From the NCBI GenBank assembly GCA_937888775.1, contig CALAQT010000034.1, positions 1 through 64,000 on the forward strand: DNA of 64,000 nt, written 5' to 3'. This document shows, one piece after another, positions 16,749 to 26,364 of this stretch. The translations under genes were made by a program, and so were the position numbers. Within the stretch, counting starts at the first letter, position 1; each line of letters opens with the position of its first letter. This stretch comes from an uncultured Actinomycetes bacterium (lineage in GTDB: Bacteria > Actinomycetota > Thermoleophilia > Solirubrobacterales > Solirubrobacteraceae). Under the pieces are notes generated by a model. It searched no databases, had not been told where the DNA came from, and saw only the letters and a list, made by a program, of their open reading frames with translations.

Positions 16749-18818
16749 GTGTCCGCCCCGTTTCACATGACGGCGAGCCGCGCCCTGCTGCCCGCCGGGC
16801 GCCGCGACGGTCGCACCGGCCCTCGCGCGGGCTTGGCCTGCGCGGCAGCCGGCGTCGGGATCGTGCTCGTAGCGATCCTCACCGGGTCGCTTACAGACCC
16901 ATCCTCGGCTAACGCGGAAATCCCGGTTCTCGGCCCGGCGGTGAAGGCGATCGGCGGTGTGGGGCACGCCGTCCTGCATCCGCTGGACACGGTCGTCGAA
17001 GGGTTCGTGAAGATCCTCCAGGCGATCTTCGGCGGCATCGAGGCGCGGCTGATCACCAGCGTGATCAACGCGCTTTTGACGATCCCCAACTTCGATAATG
17101 GGCACGTCGCGAGCTTGGAGAGCACGACTGTCGCGATCGCCGCCGGAATGCTCTCAGCGGTCCTGTCGCTGTCGATCCTGCGGTACTACCTGGCGGGCTT
17201 GACCGACAGCGGCTCGGGCGGCTTTGAGGCGCTTCAAGCCCTGTCACGGCTGGCGAGCGCGGTCGGATTCATCATCCTCTGGCGCGGCCTTTTCAACACA
17301 GTTGTTGAGATCCCGAGGCTGTTCAACGAAGCGCTGTTGGGGAGCGGCAGCGTGCAGCACAACGTGGCGTTGCTGTTCGACGCGGCGCTCGTCGTCGGCT
17401 CCGGGGCGTTCGCCCTGAACGCCGGGGTCGGCCTGATCTTCGTGATCGTGATCGGCTTCATCGCGGCGCTCACATTCATCGCGCTGCTGTGGATGAAGGT
17501 GCTGCTGTCGGTGCTGCTCATGTTCCTGTATGTGAGCATGCCGCTCGCGGTCGTGGTGTGGCCGATCCCGGAGCTCTCCTGGCTCGCGGCATCCGCGATG
17601 AAGACGCTGTTCGTTGCGCTGATCGTGCCATGTGTCTGGGCGATCCTGTTCGCGCTCGCGGCCGCGGTCAACGCCGACGTGCTGACCTGGGTCCCGACGC
17701 ACAGTGTCATCGACACGGTGATCGTGCGGCCCCTGGCCGGGATCACGCTGATGCTCCTGTGCCTGACGATCCCGCGGTTTCTGGTGCGAACCGCGATGAT
17801 CGGCCCGCACGGCCAGCCCGGTCGCGGTCGGCTGTGGCGGACTGTGACGATCGGGATGCTCGGCTCGCGCGCGGTGAGCGGTGCCGCGCGTGCGGTGGCT
17901 GGCGCGGCCGCCGAGGGCAACCCGGGCGCACAGCGGATGATCGACGCGCTGCCCTCACCCGCGCGGCCGCCGAGCGAGCCGGGCAGCGGTGGCATGGCGG
18001 CACGAATGGTCTTTGGTCGCAGCGGCTTCACCGGCGAGAACGGCAACGGGAACGCGACCAGCAAACCCGGGTCAAAGAGTGGAGCGGGGTCTCAGGAGGG
18101 CTCAGGGATTTCCGAGCAAGAGCCAGGCGAGCAGTCATCTGGCCAGGGTGCCGCTGCTAGTGGCACCGCAGGCGGAGCGGAGGCTGTGCGGCGAAGCCAG
18201 CAGTCGTTCTCGGTCGCCGGGATCGACCGTCCAGCGTTTGATCGCGGCAGTGCTGATGAGGCGTGGCAGACGATGCAGGCGCGCTCGCAGATGTCCCCGC
18301 CGGACACGGCCGGCGTGGTCGCCGCGATGGGTCATTTCTCACCCGAGACGCAGCGCGGCTTGGCGTCGTTTCATGCGGCGAGTCCGACGCGGATGCGGCA
18401 ATTCGCCGCCCAGCACGTCGGCGCCGCGGGGCTCAGTGACGGACAGCGGGACGCTCTGCTGACGCTCGGGAGTGCGCCCAAGGACACGCTTCAGAAGGGG
18501 ATGGCCGGCGCGATCGGCAGGCTGGACTCACAGCCCGCGAACTCTGAGCAAAGCGCCGGGGTGACCGCCCCGACATCCTCCGGCGAGCAACCACCGGGCG
18601 CCAGCCGCGCCGCGAGCCCACGCCCGGATACACAACCGTCGGTGGACCGGCCGTCCGCCGGCTCGCCGGAGGTGCCCTCGGGTGAAAGCCCTCCGGCGCC
18701 GGGACAGAGCCTGGGGGCGGATCTACCCGAGCAGCCGCGGGGCCCGGCGAGCACGTCGGACGCTGCCGCCGAGAGCCCGTCGGGCGACCTGCCAGACCCC
18801 GAGCCATTTCTCGACTGA
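16749..18818 (+). CDS. VirB6/TrbL-like type IV secretion channel protein
   Basis: The 689-residue protein starts at GTG 16749 (ATG 16767 is an alternative). The N-terminal half has a signal-anchor at about 28-48 and five to six further membrane helices to residue 350 (for example LIFVIVIGFIAALTFIALL; LFVALIVPCVWAILFALA), typical of TrbL/VirB6. The C-terminal 300 residues are soluble and rich in Gly, Ser, Pro and Gln. It would form the inner-membrane channel of the conjugation machine. Confidence 0.75.
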   Translation: MSAPFHMTASRALLPAGRRDGRTGPRAGLACAAAGVGIVLVAILTGSLTDPSSANAEIPVLGPAVKAIGGVGHAVLHPLDTVVEGFVKILQAIFGGIEARLITSVINALLTIPNFDNGHVASLESTTVAIAAGMLSAVLSLSILRYYLAGLTDSGSGGFEALQALSRLASAVGFIILWRGLFNTVVEIPRLFNEALLGSGSVQHNVALLFDAALVVGSGAFALNAGVGLIFVIVIGFIAALTFIALLWMKVLLSVLLMFLYVSMPLAVVVWPIPELSWLAASAMKTLFVALIVPCVWAILFALAAAVNADVLTWVPTHSVIDTVIVRPLAGITLMLLCLTIPRFLVRTAMIGPHGQPGRGRLWRTVTIGMLGSRAVSGAARAVAGAAAEGNPGAQRMIDALPSPARPPSEPGSGGMAARMVFGRSGFTGENGNGNATSKPGSKSGAGSQEGSGISEQEPGEQSSGQGAAASGTAGGAEAVRRSQQSFSVAGIDRPAFDRGSADEAWQTMQARSQMSPPDTAGVVAAMGHFSPETQRGLASFHAASPTRMRQFAAQHVGAAGLSDGQRDALLTLGSAPKDTLQKGMAGAIGRLDSQPANSEQSAGVTAPTSSGEQPPGASRAASPRPDTQPSVDRPSAGSPEVPSGESPPAPGQSLGADLPEQPRGPASTSDAAAESPSGDLPDPEPFLD

Positions 18819-18831
18819 ACGGATGCCCTGA

Positions 18832-19218
18832 GTGAACCCTGCCTACAAGCATCTCTCAGACCGGTTGCGGATCGGTGAGCTGACGATCCCGCAGCTCATC
18901 TCGCTGTTCTGCGGGCTTATGTGCGGCCTGGTTTTCGCTCTGTACCTCTCGCCTTTCAGCCCGTATCTGACGCTCTTCATCGCGATCTACATCGCGAGCA
19001 TCCCGACGGGCACCGTGCTCTTGGCAAGCACCACCGAGTTCGACGCCTGGCTCTACCTGAGGGCCGCGTTGCACGACCACTTCACCGAGGGGCGCTACAT
19101 CGCCGGGCCCGGCGCTAACTGCCAGGGATATGAGATCGAGCCCGACGAGGAAACCCGGCGCTCAGCAGCCGAGCGCGAGGAGCAATTCATGGACCTGGGA
19201 GCGATATGGGACTTCTGA
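18832..19218 (+). CDS. PrgI/VirB3-like membrane protein
   Basis: The 128-residue protein from GTG 18832 has two adjacent membrane helices (residues 20-65: TIPQLISLFCGLMCGLVFAL, YLTLFIAIYIASIPTG) and a soluble tail. This matches the PrgI/VirB3/TcpE class found immediately before VirB4 ATPases. It overlaps the VirB4 start by 13 bases, implying co-translation. Confidence 0.7.
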   Translation: MNPAYKHLSDRLRIGELTIPQLISLFCGLMCGLVFALYLSPFSPYLTLFIAIYIASIPTGTVLLASTTEFDAWLYLRAALHDHFTEGRYIAGPGANCQGYEIEPDEETRRSAAEREEQFMDLGAIWDF

Positions 19219-21893
19219 GAACGGCCGGTGCTGGGGAGGCGCACCGCATGAAGCAAGCGGGCGAGCTGCTCGCCGTCGAGGCGATCGACCGCACCGGGAT
19301 GGTCATCACCAGCGAGGGCGCGCTAGTGCGGATCATCAACGTGACACCGCCGAACCCGCTGATCCTCTCAGCGGAGGAGCGGGTGCGCATCGCCCAGGGC
19401 TACTGCCATCTGCTCTCGCGGCTCCGGGCGGACCAGAGCCTGCAGTTCTACGTCGTGTCGCGCCCGATTGACCTGGATGAGATCCTCGCCGGCGCACGGC
19501 GGGAAGTGAGCTACACCGCCGGCGATCCGCCCGCGTCACTCGACGGTGAGGATGTCGACCCGTTGGCGGTGTCGCGCTGGCGGCTATACGCGGCGATGGA
19601 GGAGTCGCTGCGCCAGCACGCCGACGAGCAGGCGGCGGTGCAGACCTCTTTCTATGTGGTGTGCCCTTATATCCCGGTGCGCGGGCAGCGCCATGCCCTG
19701 ATCCGCGAAATCCGCTCGCGCCGCGGGAGGCTCCCGAGCGGGCCGCTGAAGCGCACCCTGAAGCTGCACCGGCGCGCGACGCGTGAAAGCCTCGCGTTCA
19801 CCGAAGGGATGCGCTCGGAGCTCGACGCCCTGGCCCTCCCGAGCCGGCTGCTTAACGGCGAGGAGGTCGTGGCCCTTTTGTGGTCGCGGTTTAACCCGAC
19901 GCAGTCAGACCGCGGGCGCAAGCGCCCGCCAAGGACCACCGAGATATTTGGTGAGCTCGACCGGGAGGTGGACGCCAAGCAGGCGCGGGAGGTGGCACGG
20001 CGGCTGCGGGGTCTGATCGCCCAGTCGCCGATGGACTTTGATTGCTCGGCGCACCACGTCGAGATTGACCGGGATGTCGAGCAGACGATCTGGGTCGCGA
20101 CGACTGCGGATAACACGCAGATGGGGTGGCTGATGGGCTCGATGATGACCCGCGAGCCGTTCACCCTGAGCGTGCATGTGCGGGCGCTTGATCGTCGCCG
20201 CGAGCGCGGCCGGTTGAAGATGCGCTATCGCCGCGTGTTCACGGTCAACCGGGGTGCGGAGGCCCGCGGGCGTGTCCCGGACTTCGACCGCCTGGCGCAG
20301 GAGGAGGAGTCCGCTCATTTGCTCCAAGAGATGTCTGGGCATGAGCGGGCGAGCCTGTTTGAGACGAGCATCTATCACTCCACGCGCCGCGGCGGACCGG
20401 ACCCGGATCTCGCGGCGCTCGGGGAGGCCGTGGACTTCTGTGTCGAGCAGTTGCGCTCCACATCGGACGTCGCGGTGAACCGTGGTGCTCACCATCAGAA
20501 GCGGCTGTGGCCCTCGACTCTGCCGTTGGGCAGGGACGTCGCCAGGTACACCTGCACGTACGCGACGCGCAACGTCGGGGATTGCGTGCCGCTGGCGGGG
20601 ACGAGCTGTGGCAGCCCCGTCGGGGTGCCGTTCGCGTTCTCCTCCCCGGGGCGCAACCTGGAGCTGTTGAACCCGACCGACCGGGTTCACGACAACCAGT
20701 CGTTGGTGATCGTCGGTAAGTCCGGGGCGGGCAAGACGATGATGACGAACACGATCATGGCGCGGTGCCTGGCGCTCGGGATCGGCCGGGTGTTCGTGAT
20801 CGACCGTGCCGGGCACTACGCGATCCTCACGAAGCTCGTCCACGGTGCGCGCCAGCTCGATATCGGCTCGGACGATTCACCGTGGGCGATTAACGCCTGG
20901 GACACCCCCAACCAGGCCGCGCCACCCCGGGAGAAGGTCGCCTATCTCGTCGCGCTGCACGCGAGCATGATGGGCGATGAGGGCTTGAGCGTGCTGGAGC
21001 GCTCGCAGCTCGGCACCGCGATCCGCGAGGTGTACGCCCAAGCACACGAGGAGAACATGGGCGCTCGCGAGTCGATGCTGCAACGGGTGCTGCTGGCGCG
21101 TGCGGGTGTGGAAGCAGACGCTGGCGCGGTTGAGATCGCGGCGACGTTGCGCAATCTCGCGGGGCGCCTCGGCGAGTTCTGCGGCGAGGGCGCCTACTCA
21201 TATTTGCTTGACCGGGAGACGAATATCCCCGAGGACAGTCCGCTGATCGTGTTTGACACCCGGAACTGTCCGGAGGCGATTCTCGGGCCGGTGATGTTCA
21301 GCATCATCGAGCACGTCACCCGCGAGGTCCGACGCCACAGCGAGGAACACGCGCACCTCGTCGGCGTGCCCGGCGTGCCGCTGCTGATAGCTCAGTGCAT
21401 GCTCGTCATCGACGAGGTGTGGCACAAGGTCGCAAGCCCCGAGGCCGGCGTGCACGTCGCCGGCCTCGCGAGACAGGCCCGGCACCTCGGGCTGCTGCTT
21501 TTGATCTTGAGCCAACAGCTATCTGATCTCGGGACCGAGCACGGACTGCCGCTGCTGCGTAACTGCGGGATGGCGGCTCTACTGAAGCAACTGAACGCAG
21601 ACGAGCTGGAGTTCGCGCAGCGCGCGCTGGGCCTGAGTGCCGAGAAGACCGCGATCGTCGCGAACCTGCAGACCGTCAAGGGCCGCTACGCCGAGCTCTT
21701 CTGGCTCAATGGCCCCAGAGGGATGGGACGGGTCAGGTTGCCGCTCGCTGCAACGGAGTACTGGTGCTTTACCTCCGAGCCTCACACCGACGTGCCGATG
21801 CGCAACGCGATGATCGCCAAGCACAACGGCGAGGTGTGGCCCGCGATCCGCGAGCTCGCGCGCAACGGCGTCCCCGTCGAGACCGGCGAGTAG
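19206..21893 (+). CDS. VirB4-family conjugation ATPase
   Basis: The 895-residue ATPase powers pilus biogenesis and transfer. The N-terminal 450 residues form the VirB4 domain. The Walker A motif GKSGAGKT lies at residues 504-511, Walker B at CMLVIDEVW near 735, and a conserved LARQARHLGLLLLILSQQ segment follows. Length and domain order fit VirB4/TraC proteins of Gram-positive ICEs. Start ATG 19206 lies inside the PrgI-like gene. Confidence 0.93.
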   Translation: MGLLRTAGAGEAHRMKQAGELLAVEAIDRTGMVITSEGALVRIINVTPPNPLILSAEERVRIAQGYCHLLSRLRADQSLQFYVVSRPIDLDEILAGARREVSYTAGDPPASLDGEDVDPLAVSRWRLYAAMEESLRQHADEQAAVQTSFYVVCPYIPVRGQRHALIREIRSRRGRLPSGPLKRTLKLHRRATRESLAFTEGMRSELDALALPSRLLNGEEVVALLWSRFNPTQSDRGRKRPPRTTEIFGELDREVDAKQAREVARRLRGLIAQSPMDFDCSAHHVEIDRDVEQTIWVATTADNTQMGWLMGSMMTREPFTLSVHVRALDRRRERGRLKMRYRRVFTVNRGAEARGRVPDFDRLAQEEESAHLLQEMSGHERASLFETSIYHSTRRGGPDPDLAALGEAVDFCVEQLRSTSDVAVNRGAHHQKRLWPSTLPLGRDVARYTCTYATRNVGDCVPLAGTSCGSPVGVPFAFSSPGRNLELLNPTDRVHDNQSLVIVGKSGAGKTMMTNTIMARCLALGIGRVFVIDRAGHYAILTKLVHGARQLDIGSDDSPWAINAWDTPNQAAPPREKVAYLVALHASMMGDEGLSVLERSQLGTAIREVYAQAHEENMGARESMLQRVLLARAGVEADAGAVEIAATLRNLAGRLGEFCGEGAYSYLLDRETNIPEDSPLIVFDTRNCPEAILGPVMFSIIEHVTREVRRHSEEHAHLVGVPGVPLLIAQCMLVIDEVWHKVASPEAGVHVAGLARQARHLGLLLLILSQQLSDLGTEHGLPLLRNCGMAALLKQLNADELEFAQRALGLSAEKTAIVANLQTVKGRYAELFWLNGPRGMGRVRLPLAATEYWCFTSEPHTDVPMRNAMIAKHNGEVWPAIRELARNGVPVETGE

Positions 21894-21900
21894 GGCCGGC

Positions 21901-23124
21901 ATGGGCTCAGGATCGGAGAACACGAGCGGGGGGCTGCTTGTAGCTGGGCTGGCCGCGATCCTGGTGGCGATTCTCGCGGTACTGGGCTTGATCGTGGTGG
22001 TCGTCGCGGTCATTTTTCCAGCGACGAGCGCGTCGTGTCAGACGCCAGGCGGCACCGGGGGAGTCGCGGTGAGCACGGTGAACGTGCCCCCCGGGTTGAG
22101 CGCGATGGCACGCGAACTGTGGGATCAGCCGTTGCGGATGCAACCGGACCACTGGTATCCCGTGGGCGCGACCGAGTACTACGCCGGGGACGGCACCGGC
22201 AGCGGTCACTTCGGGTCGATCCCCGACCCCGCGCAGGCGAACCTCACCGAGCACCCAGACACCTTCGCTGAGCTGTCGCTGCTCCCCACGAACCCAGCGA
22301 ACGGTGGCACGTTCACCTTCAAGGACGCCAACGCGCTCGGAACGCTGCCGTATATGACAGGGCTACGGGTCGCCCGGGACGGCAGAAGCATCCTTGTCTA
22401 TAAGAGGGATACCGGCTACGGGCAGGGCCCAAGTGAACATACCCTCGAAGGGTTCGAGTACCGCATCGACCTGTGGGGTCCCTCCGCGCAGGCGCTCGGC
22501 GTCTCAAAGGACCAGGTCGATATCCAGCTCGCACCGAAGACAGGCGCCGGGGAAGTCCTCGAAGCGACCCCCGGCGTAAGCGAAGCCGGTGGATCCCACG
22601 AAGGCTCAGGCGAAGGCGAATCGCAGTGCACGGGTGAACCCGCAGCGGACGGGCCGCTGCCGCTGACGGCAAGCGAATCGGCACAGATCCTGCCGGACGG
22701 TCTCGCCGCCGCACCGAAGAGCGCGCCGGCGGCGGTGCAGGCGATGGTCGCCGCCGGCAACCGCCTGTACGGGACCAGCTACTCCTATGGCGGCGCTCAC
22801 GGCACCCCGCTGAGCGAGCTGCAGCCGGCGTATGACTGCTCCTCGGCCGTGTCGTTCGTGCTGCACGCGGGCGGCGTGTTCGGCGAAGAGGCCGAGGACT
22901 CCACCGAACTGGAGTCTTACGGCCAGCCAGGACCGGGGAAGTACGTGAGCGTCTATGCCAACTCCGGGCACGCGTTCATGTACGTCGCCGGTCTGAGATT
23001 CGACACGTCCTTCGAAGGCACCGACACCGGCCCCAACGAGGGCAAGAGCGGGCCACGCTGGCGGGGTTTTGACCATGTCCCCAACTGGGCGCCGTGGGTG
23101 GTCCGCCACCCCTCGGGGCTCTGA
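21901..23124 (+). CDS. NlpC/P60-type cell-wall hydrolase (VirB1-like)
   Basis: The 407-residue exported protein has an N-terminal membrane anchor (residues 12-42), a long extracellular spacer, and a C-terminal NlpC/P60-like domain: YDCSSAVSFVLHAGG with Cys313 and NSGHAFMYVAGL with His357. Such amidases/endopeptidases open peptidoglycan for the conjugation channel. It begins 8 bases after VirB4 stops. Confidence 0.8.
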   Translation: MGSGSENTSGGLLVAGLAAILVAILAVLGLIVVVVAVIFPATSASCQTPGGTGGVAVSTVNVPPGLSAMARELWDQPLRMQPDHWYPVGATEYYAGDGTGSGHFGSIPDPAQANLTEHPDTFAELSLLPTNPANGGTFTFKDANALGTLPYMTGLRVARDGRSILVYKRDTGYGQGPSEHTLEGFEYRIDLWGPSAQALGVSKDQVDIQLAPKTGAGEVLEATPGVSEAGGSHEGSGEGESQCTGEPAADGPLPLTASESAQILPDGLAAAPKSAPAAVQAMVAAGNRLYGTSYSYGGAHGTPLSELQPAYDCSSAVSFVLHAGGVFGEEAEDSTELESYGQPGPGKYVSVYANSGHAFMYVAGLRFDTSFEGTDTGPNEGKSGPRWRGFDHVPNWAPWVVRHPSGL

Positions 23125-23141
23125 ACGAAGGAGGCTCCAGG

Positions 23142-23714
23142 ATGACCGCGAGAGCTCGAGTTGTTCTTTCACTTGCTCTGCTAACCGGGATCGCACCGCT
23201 GCTTTGCGGGTGCGGACTAGCGGGCGCCATCAACCACAATGCTCGGCGCGCCGCCGGTCCCCCGCCCCAGGCCAACCCGGGCGAGCCCCAGGGAACGCTC
23301 CCCGCGGGGGCTGAAGCAGAACAGACGCCCAGGCGACCAGCGTCGACTCCCGAACAGGCAATCACCCAGTTCGCCGCGCTGTACATCAACTGGACCTACC
23401 ACGCCCTCCCCGCGCACGAGAGGCAACTCGCCGCGATCGCGGTAGGCGACGCGCGCCTGGCCGAGCGCCAGGCGGCCACCACCGCCCAACGCGACACAAC
23501 GCTCCAGCAGGGGCATATCTACAACCAGGGGAGCGTTATCGCGGTGAGCCGGGTGATCGGCGGAAGCCCTGGGCAGTACGCGGTCATCACCCGCGAGCAG
23601 ACGGGCGGCGATGAGGAATACGCGGGGCTCCAAGCGGCGTTTCACATAACGCTCGCGACCGTTGCGGCGGTAAGAGGGGGCTGGGCGGTGGAACAGTGGC
23701 AGCCACAGTCGTAG
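23142..23714 (+). CDS. Lipoprotein of the transfer operon
   Basis: ATG 23142 follows GAAGGAGGC. The 190-residue protein begins with a signal peptide ending LLCGCGL, a lipobox with a lipidated Cys. The outer part contains a conserved-looking helix AITQFAALYINWTYHALPAHE and beta strands. The size and place in the operon recall VirB8/TcpC-like assembly factors, but no motif proves it. Confidence 0.6.
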   Translation: MTARARVVLSLALLTGIAPLLCGCGLAGAINHNARRAAGPPPQANPGEPQGTLPAGAEAEQTPRRPASTPEQAITQFAALYINWTYHALPAHERQLAAIAVGDARLAERQAATTAQRDTTLQQGHIYNQGSVIAVSRVIGGSPGQYAVITREQTGGDEEYAGLQAAFHITLATVAAVRGGWAVEQWQPQS

Positions 23715-23738
23715 TCAAAACGCCAGGTCGATCACGCG

Positions 23739-24533
23739 ATGCGTTCACTTCCTTCCAGAGAACGAACCCGGCGTGGTTTCACACGCAGCCGAGCTGTCAA
23801 CAGTACAGGCGCGCTGTCAGCGAGCGGCCTGTCGTTCGACCAGACCCCCGGGCCGTTGTTGCAAGTGGTCGGGCTGGTCGGTGGCGCGGGCGCAAGCACC
23901 CTCGCGTATCTCACAGCCGCTACCGCCGCCGAACAGTCAGGGGCTCCCGTGCTCGTGTGTGACACCGGCGGCCCGACCGCCGGCCTGGCCGTCTACGCGG
24001 GGGTGCAGAGCGCCCGCACCCTCGCGGACACCGCCGAGCGCGTGAGTGCCGGGGAGCCAGTCAGCGGTGGGCTGTTCGCGCAGGCCGAGCCTGGCCTGCG
24101 GGTTATCGCCGGGGAGCCACAGTTCACTGTCGCTGGTGAGAAGGAGGGCGTGCAGCGGCTCCTGCGCGACGCTCGTCTCGTGCACGGCCTGACGGTCGTG
24201 GACGGTGGGACCCTCGCCCGCTCCGCTGAGCAGGCCGCGCTCGCGCTCGCGACTCACGTCGCGTGGGTGCTGCCCGCCAGCGAGAGCGCGCTCGAGCGAG
24301 GACGGCGGGTGCTGTCGCGGATGGCGCCGCTTGGGCGGCCAGAGCTGATCATCGCCCGCGCCGATGCGTGCAGGCCACCGATCGACGCCCTGGGAGACCT
24401 CGCGGATGAGCGGCGCGCCCCGCTGGTCCTGATGCCCCACCTCCCCGCTCTAGCCGAGCTCCGCATCGCGGACGCGTGCGAAGAAGCGGCGCTGACCCTG
24501 CAGGCGATCGCGGGACTCCTGCAACGACCATGA
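23739..24533 (+). CDS. MinD/CpaE-like P-loop ATPase
   Basis: The 264-residue protein has a deviant Walker A GGAGASTLAYLTAA near residue 48 and the CDTGGPTAGLAVYAG block of MinD/ParA-type ATPases. A classical signature lysine is replaced by Ala-Ser, as in CpaE-like proteins. CpaE relatives position secretion or pilus machines, so here it could place the T4SS at a pole or division site; that is inference. Confidence 0.65.
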   Translation: MRSLPSRERTRRGFTRSRAVNSTGALSASGLSFDQTPGPLLQVVGLVGGAGASTLAYLTAATAAEQSGAPVLVCDTGGPTAGLAVYAGVQSARTLADTAERVSAGEPVSGGLFAQAEPGLRVIAGEPQFTVAGEKEGVQRLLRDARLVHGLTVVDGGTLARSAEQAALALATHVAWVLPASESALERGRRVLSRMAPLGRPELIIARADACRPPIDALGDLADERRAPLVLMPHLPALAELRIADACEEAALTLQAIAGLLQRP

Positions 24534-25072
24534 CCTCGCGGACGGACACCTACCTCTCCGGGCGACGGGTGCTCGCCGCGAGCGTCGCCGGCGCGGCGCT
24601 CGGCGGCCTGGCGACCCAGGTCGTCTTCCCGGCGGCTGCCCGCAGGCTCCTGGCGGTCAACTTCGCGCCGGTGCGCCACCAGGCAGCGGCGGCCGCCGGG
24701 ATCTGGGTGCACAACGCGACGATCTTCCTCGGCTTCGCGGTGTTCCTGGGCTGCGCGCAGCTCCTGCAGGGCGGTGAGCAACTCGGGCGTTTCGAGCGGG
24801 CGACCCTGCGAGCGTGCGATGGGGTCCTGTGCCTTTGGGCGACGGGGACCTGCACGCTCGCGGGAATGCTCATCGGCGCCTACGGAACGCGGCAGGTCAG
24901 GGCGTTCTGGCCGCAGGCGCCCGTCGAGGTCGCGGCCTGGGTACTGCTGATCGTCCTCTACGTCGACGTGCGCCGGCGGCGGGCCACGGTCGCGTTCACC
25001 GCCCGGCGCCTCGCGGCGATCCTTGCGCTCCTGGCGATCGGCGCGGTCCTCGAGCTGTGGGCGGGAGGCTGA
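24530..25072 (+). CDS. Integral membrane protein of the transfer operon
   Basis: The 180-residue protein overlaps the upstream gene by four bases (ATGA). It has four to five hydrophobic helices (for example ATIFLGFAVFLGCAQLL; VAAWVLLIVLYVDV; LAAILALLAIGAVLEL) with Arg-rich loops. No family is recognised, though the layout faintly recalls SpoIIM-like proteins. Confidence 0.6.
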   Translation: MTSRTDTYLSGRRVLAASVAGAALGGLATQVVFPAAARRLLAVNFAPVRHQAAAAAGIWVHNATIFLGFAVFLGCAQLLQGGEQLGRFERATLRACDGVLCLWATGTCTLAGMLIGAYGTRQVRAFWPQAPVEVAAWVLLIVLYVDVRRRRATVAFTARRLAAILALLAIGAVLELWAGG

Positions 25073-25074
25073 GC

Positions 25075-26364
25075 GTGCGCGTGCGCCCGAGCCACATCCT
25101 GCTGCTGCTGATCGGGCTGCTCGTGTCCGCCGTGATGCTCGCCGTGCTGATCCCGAAGCTCGGCCATCTCAGCATCGCCAAGCCCACCCCGACGAGCCCG
25201 ACGACGGGGACCGCGACCAGACTGCGGGGCGTCACGCACGTGCGCTCGGCACATCACGGGTGGCTCACCTTCGCCCACGTCCTGTTGATCATCGCCGTCA
25301 GCTTCATCCTCAGCGTGATCTCGCTCGCGGGATGGCTGATCTATATCGCCCGCAGGCGCCTTGAGAACCGGCTGACCCGTGAGTACGGACTGTATGAGAT
25401 CAAGCTCTCGATGCACGACCAGACCCGCGAGCGGGATCTCGTCGCGATGGTCGAGGCCGCGCTGAACGCCGTCCGGGCCTTTCCGGAGGACCGCGGCAGG
25501 GACGGCCAGCCGTTTCTGGCGTTTGAGGCGCACTTCGGCCCTGGACCGAAGGGGGAGATGGAGTGGGTGCTGTGCGTGCGCTGCGAGCGCACGCTCGTGG
25601 GGACGCTCGACGGGATCATCAGCTCGGCCTACCCCGACGTCCGCGTCGGCTACGAGTTCATCGGCCCTCCGGAGGAGATCGGCGGGGTGCTGGGTGTCCC
25701 TGGGCACGTCCTGCGTTTCCGTAAGGACCGCGCGTTCGTTTACCCGATCGTCGGGGAAGTCGAGACGGACTCCTCAAGCGCGCTGGAAGCGATCGCGCAA
25801 ACACAGGCCGCTGTCGGTGTGCCGAGCACAGTGCGCTTCCAGCTGACCCCGTGTGTGCTTGCGATCGAACGGTATGCCCGCGAGCGGCTGCGCCTGCACG
25901 AGGAGCGTCTGGTCGCCCGCGACGCCGGGATGCTCAGCACCTTCAACCGGACTGAGATGTCCGCCGCGACCGCGGTGCAGGACCACGCTTGGTGCTGGCT
26001 CGAGGTGCAGGTCGCGGCCGACAGCCGCCAGAACGCCAACCGCATCGCGGCCGCCGTCCAGGCCCGCAGAGGAGAGAACCGGCTGCACCGCCGGTGGATG
26101 ATCCTCCGCGAGGACCTCTACCGCCGACGGTTCCCCTCGGCCTATCCGCCCGTGCTTCCAGGGATCACGCTGCGCTCGCTGGCTTCCTCCAGCGAGGTCG
26201 CGCAGCTGATCGCACTCCCGGGGGCCCGCATGAAGAACGTCCCGCTGCGGCGCCTGGCGCTGCCGCGTATACCGGCCCCGCCGGAGATCGGGATGGCCGG
26301 CGAGGACCCCCAGCCAGATCTCCCACCCGCGGCCACCCCAACAGAGCAAGGAGCGCCCTCGTGA
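25075..26364 (+). CDS. T4SS-associated membrane protein (unknown family)
   Basis: From GTG 25075 the 429-residue protein has two N-terminal membrane helices (residues 7-27 and 62-90) followed by a cytoplasmic alpha/beta region with SMHDQTRERDLVAMVEAALN and an FHFGPGPKGEMEWVL-like strand. It ends with a GTGA overlap with the VirD4 gene. Proteins of this layout stand directly before the coupling protein in actinobacterial elements, so it may link channel and coupling protein. No catalytic motif is seen. Confidence 0.6.
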   Translation: MRVRPSHILLLLIGLLVSAVMLAVLIPKLGHLSIAKPTPTSPTTGTATRLRGVTHVRSAHHGWLTFAHVLLIIAVSFILSVISLAGWLIYIARRRLENRLTREYGLYEIKLSMHDQTRERDLVAMVEAALNAVRAFPEDRGRDGQPFLAFEAHFGPGPKGEMEWVLCVRCERTLVGTLDGIISSAYPDVRVGYEFIGPPEEIGGVLGVPGHVLRFRKDRAFVYPIVGEVETDSSSALEAIAQTQAAVGVPSTVRFQLTPCVLAIERYARERLRLHEERLVARDAGMLSTFNRTEMSAATAVQDHAWCWLEVQVAADSRQNANRIAAAVQARRGENRLHRRWMILREDLYRRRFPSAYPPVLPGITLRSLASSSEVAQLIALPGARMKNVPLRRLALPRIPAPPEIGMAGEDPQPDLPPAATPTEQGAPS

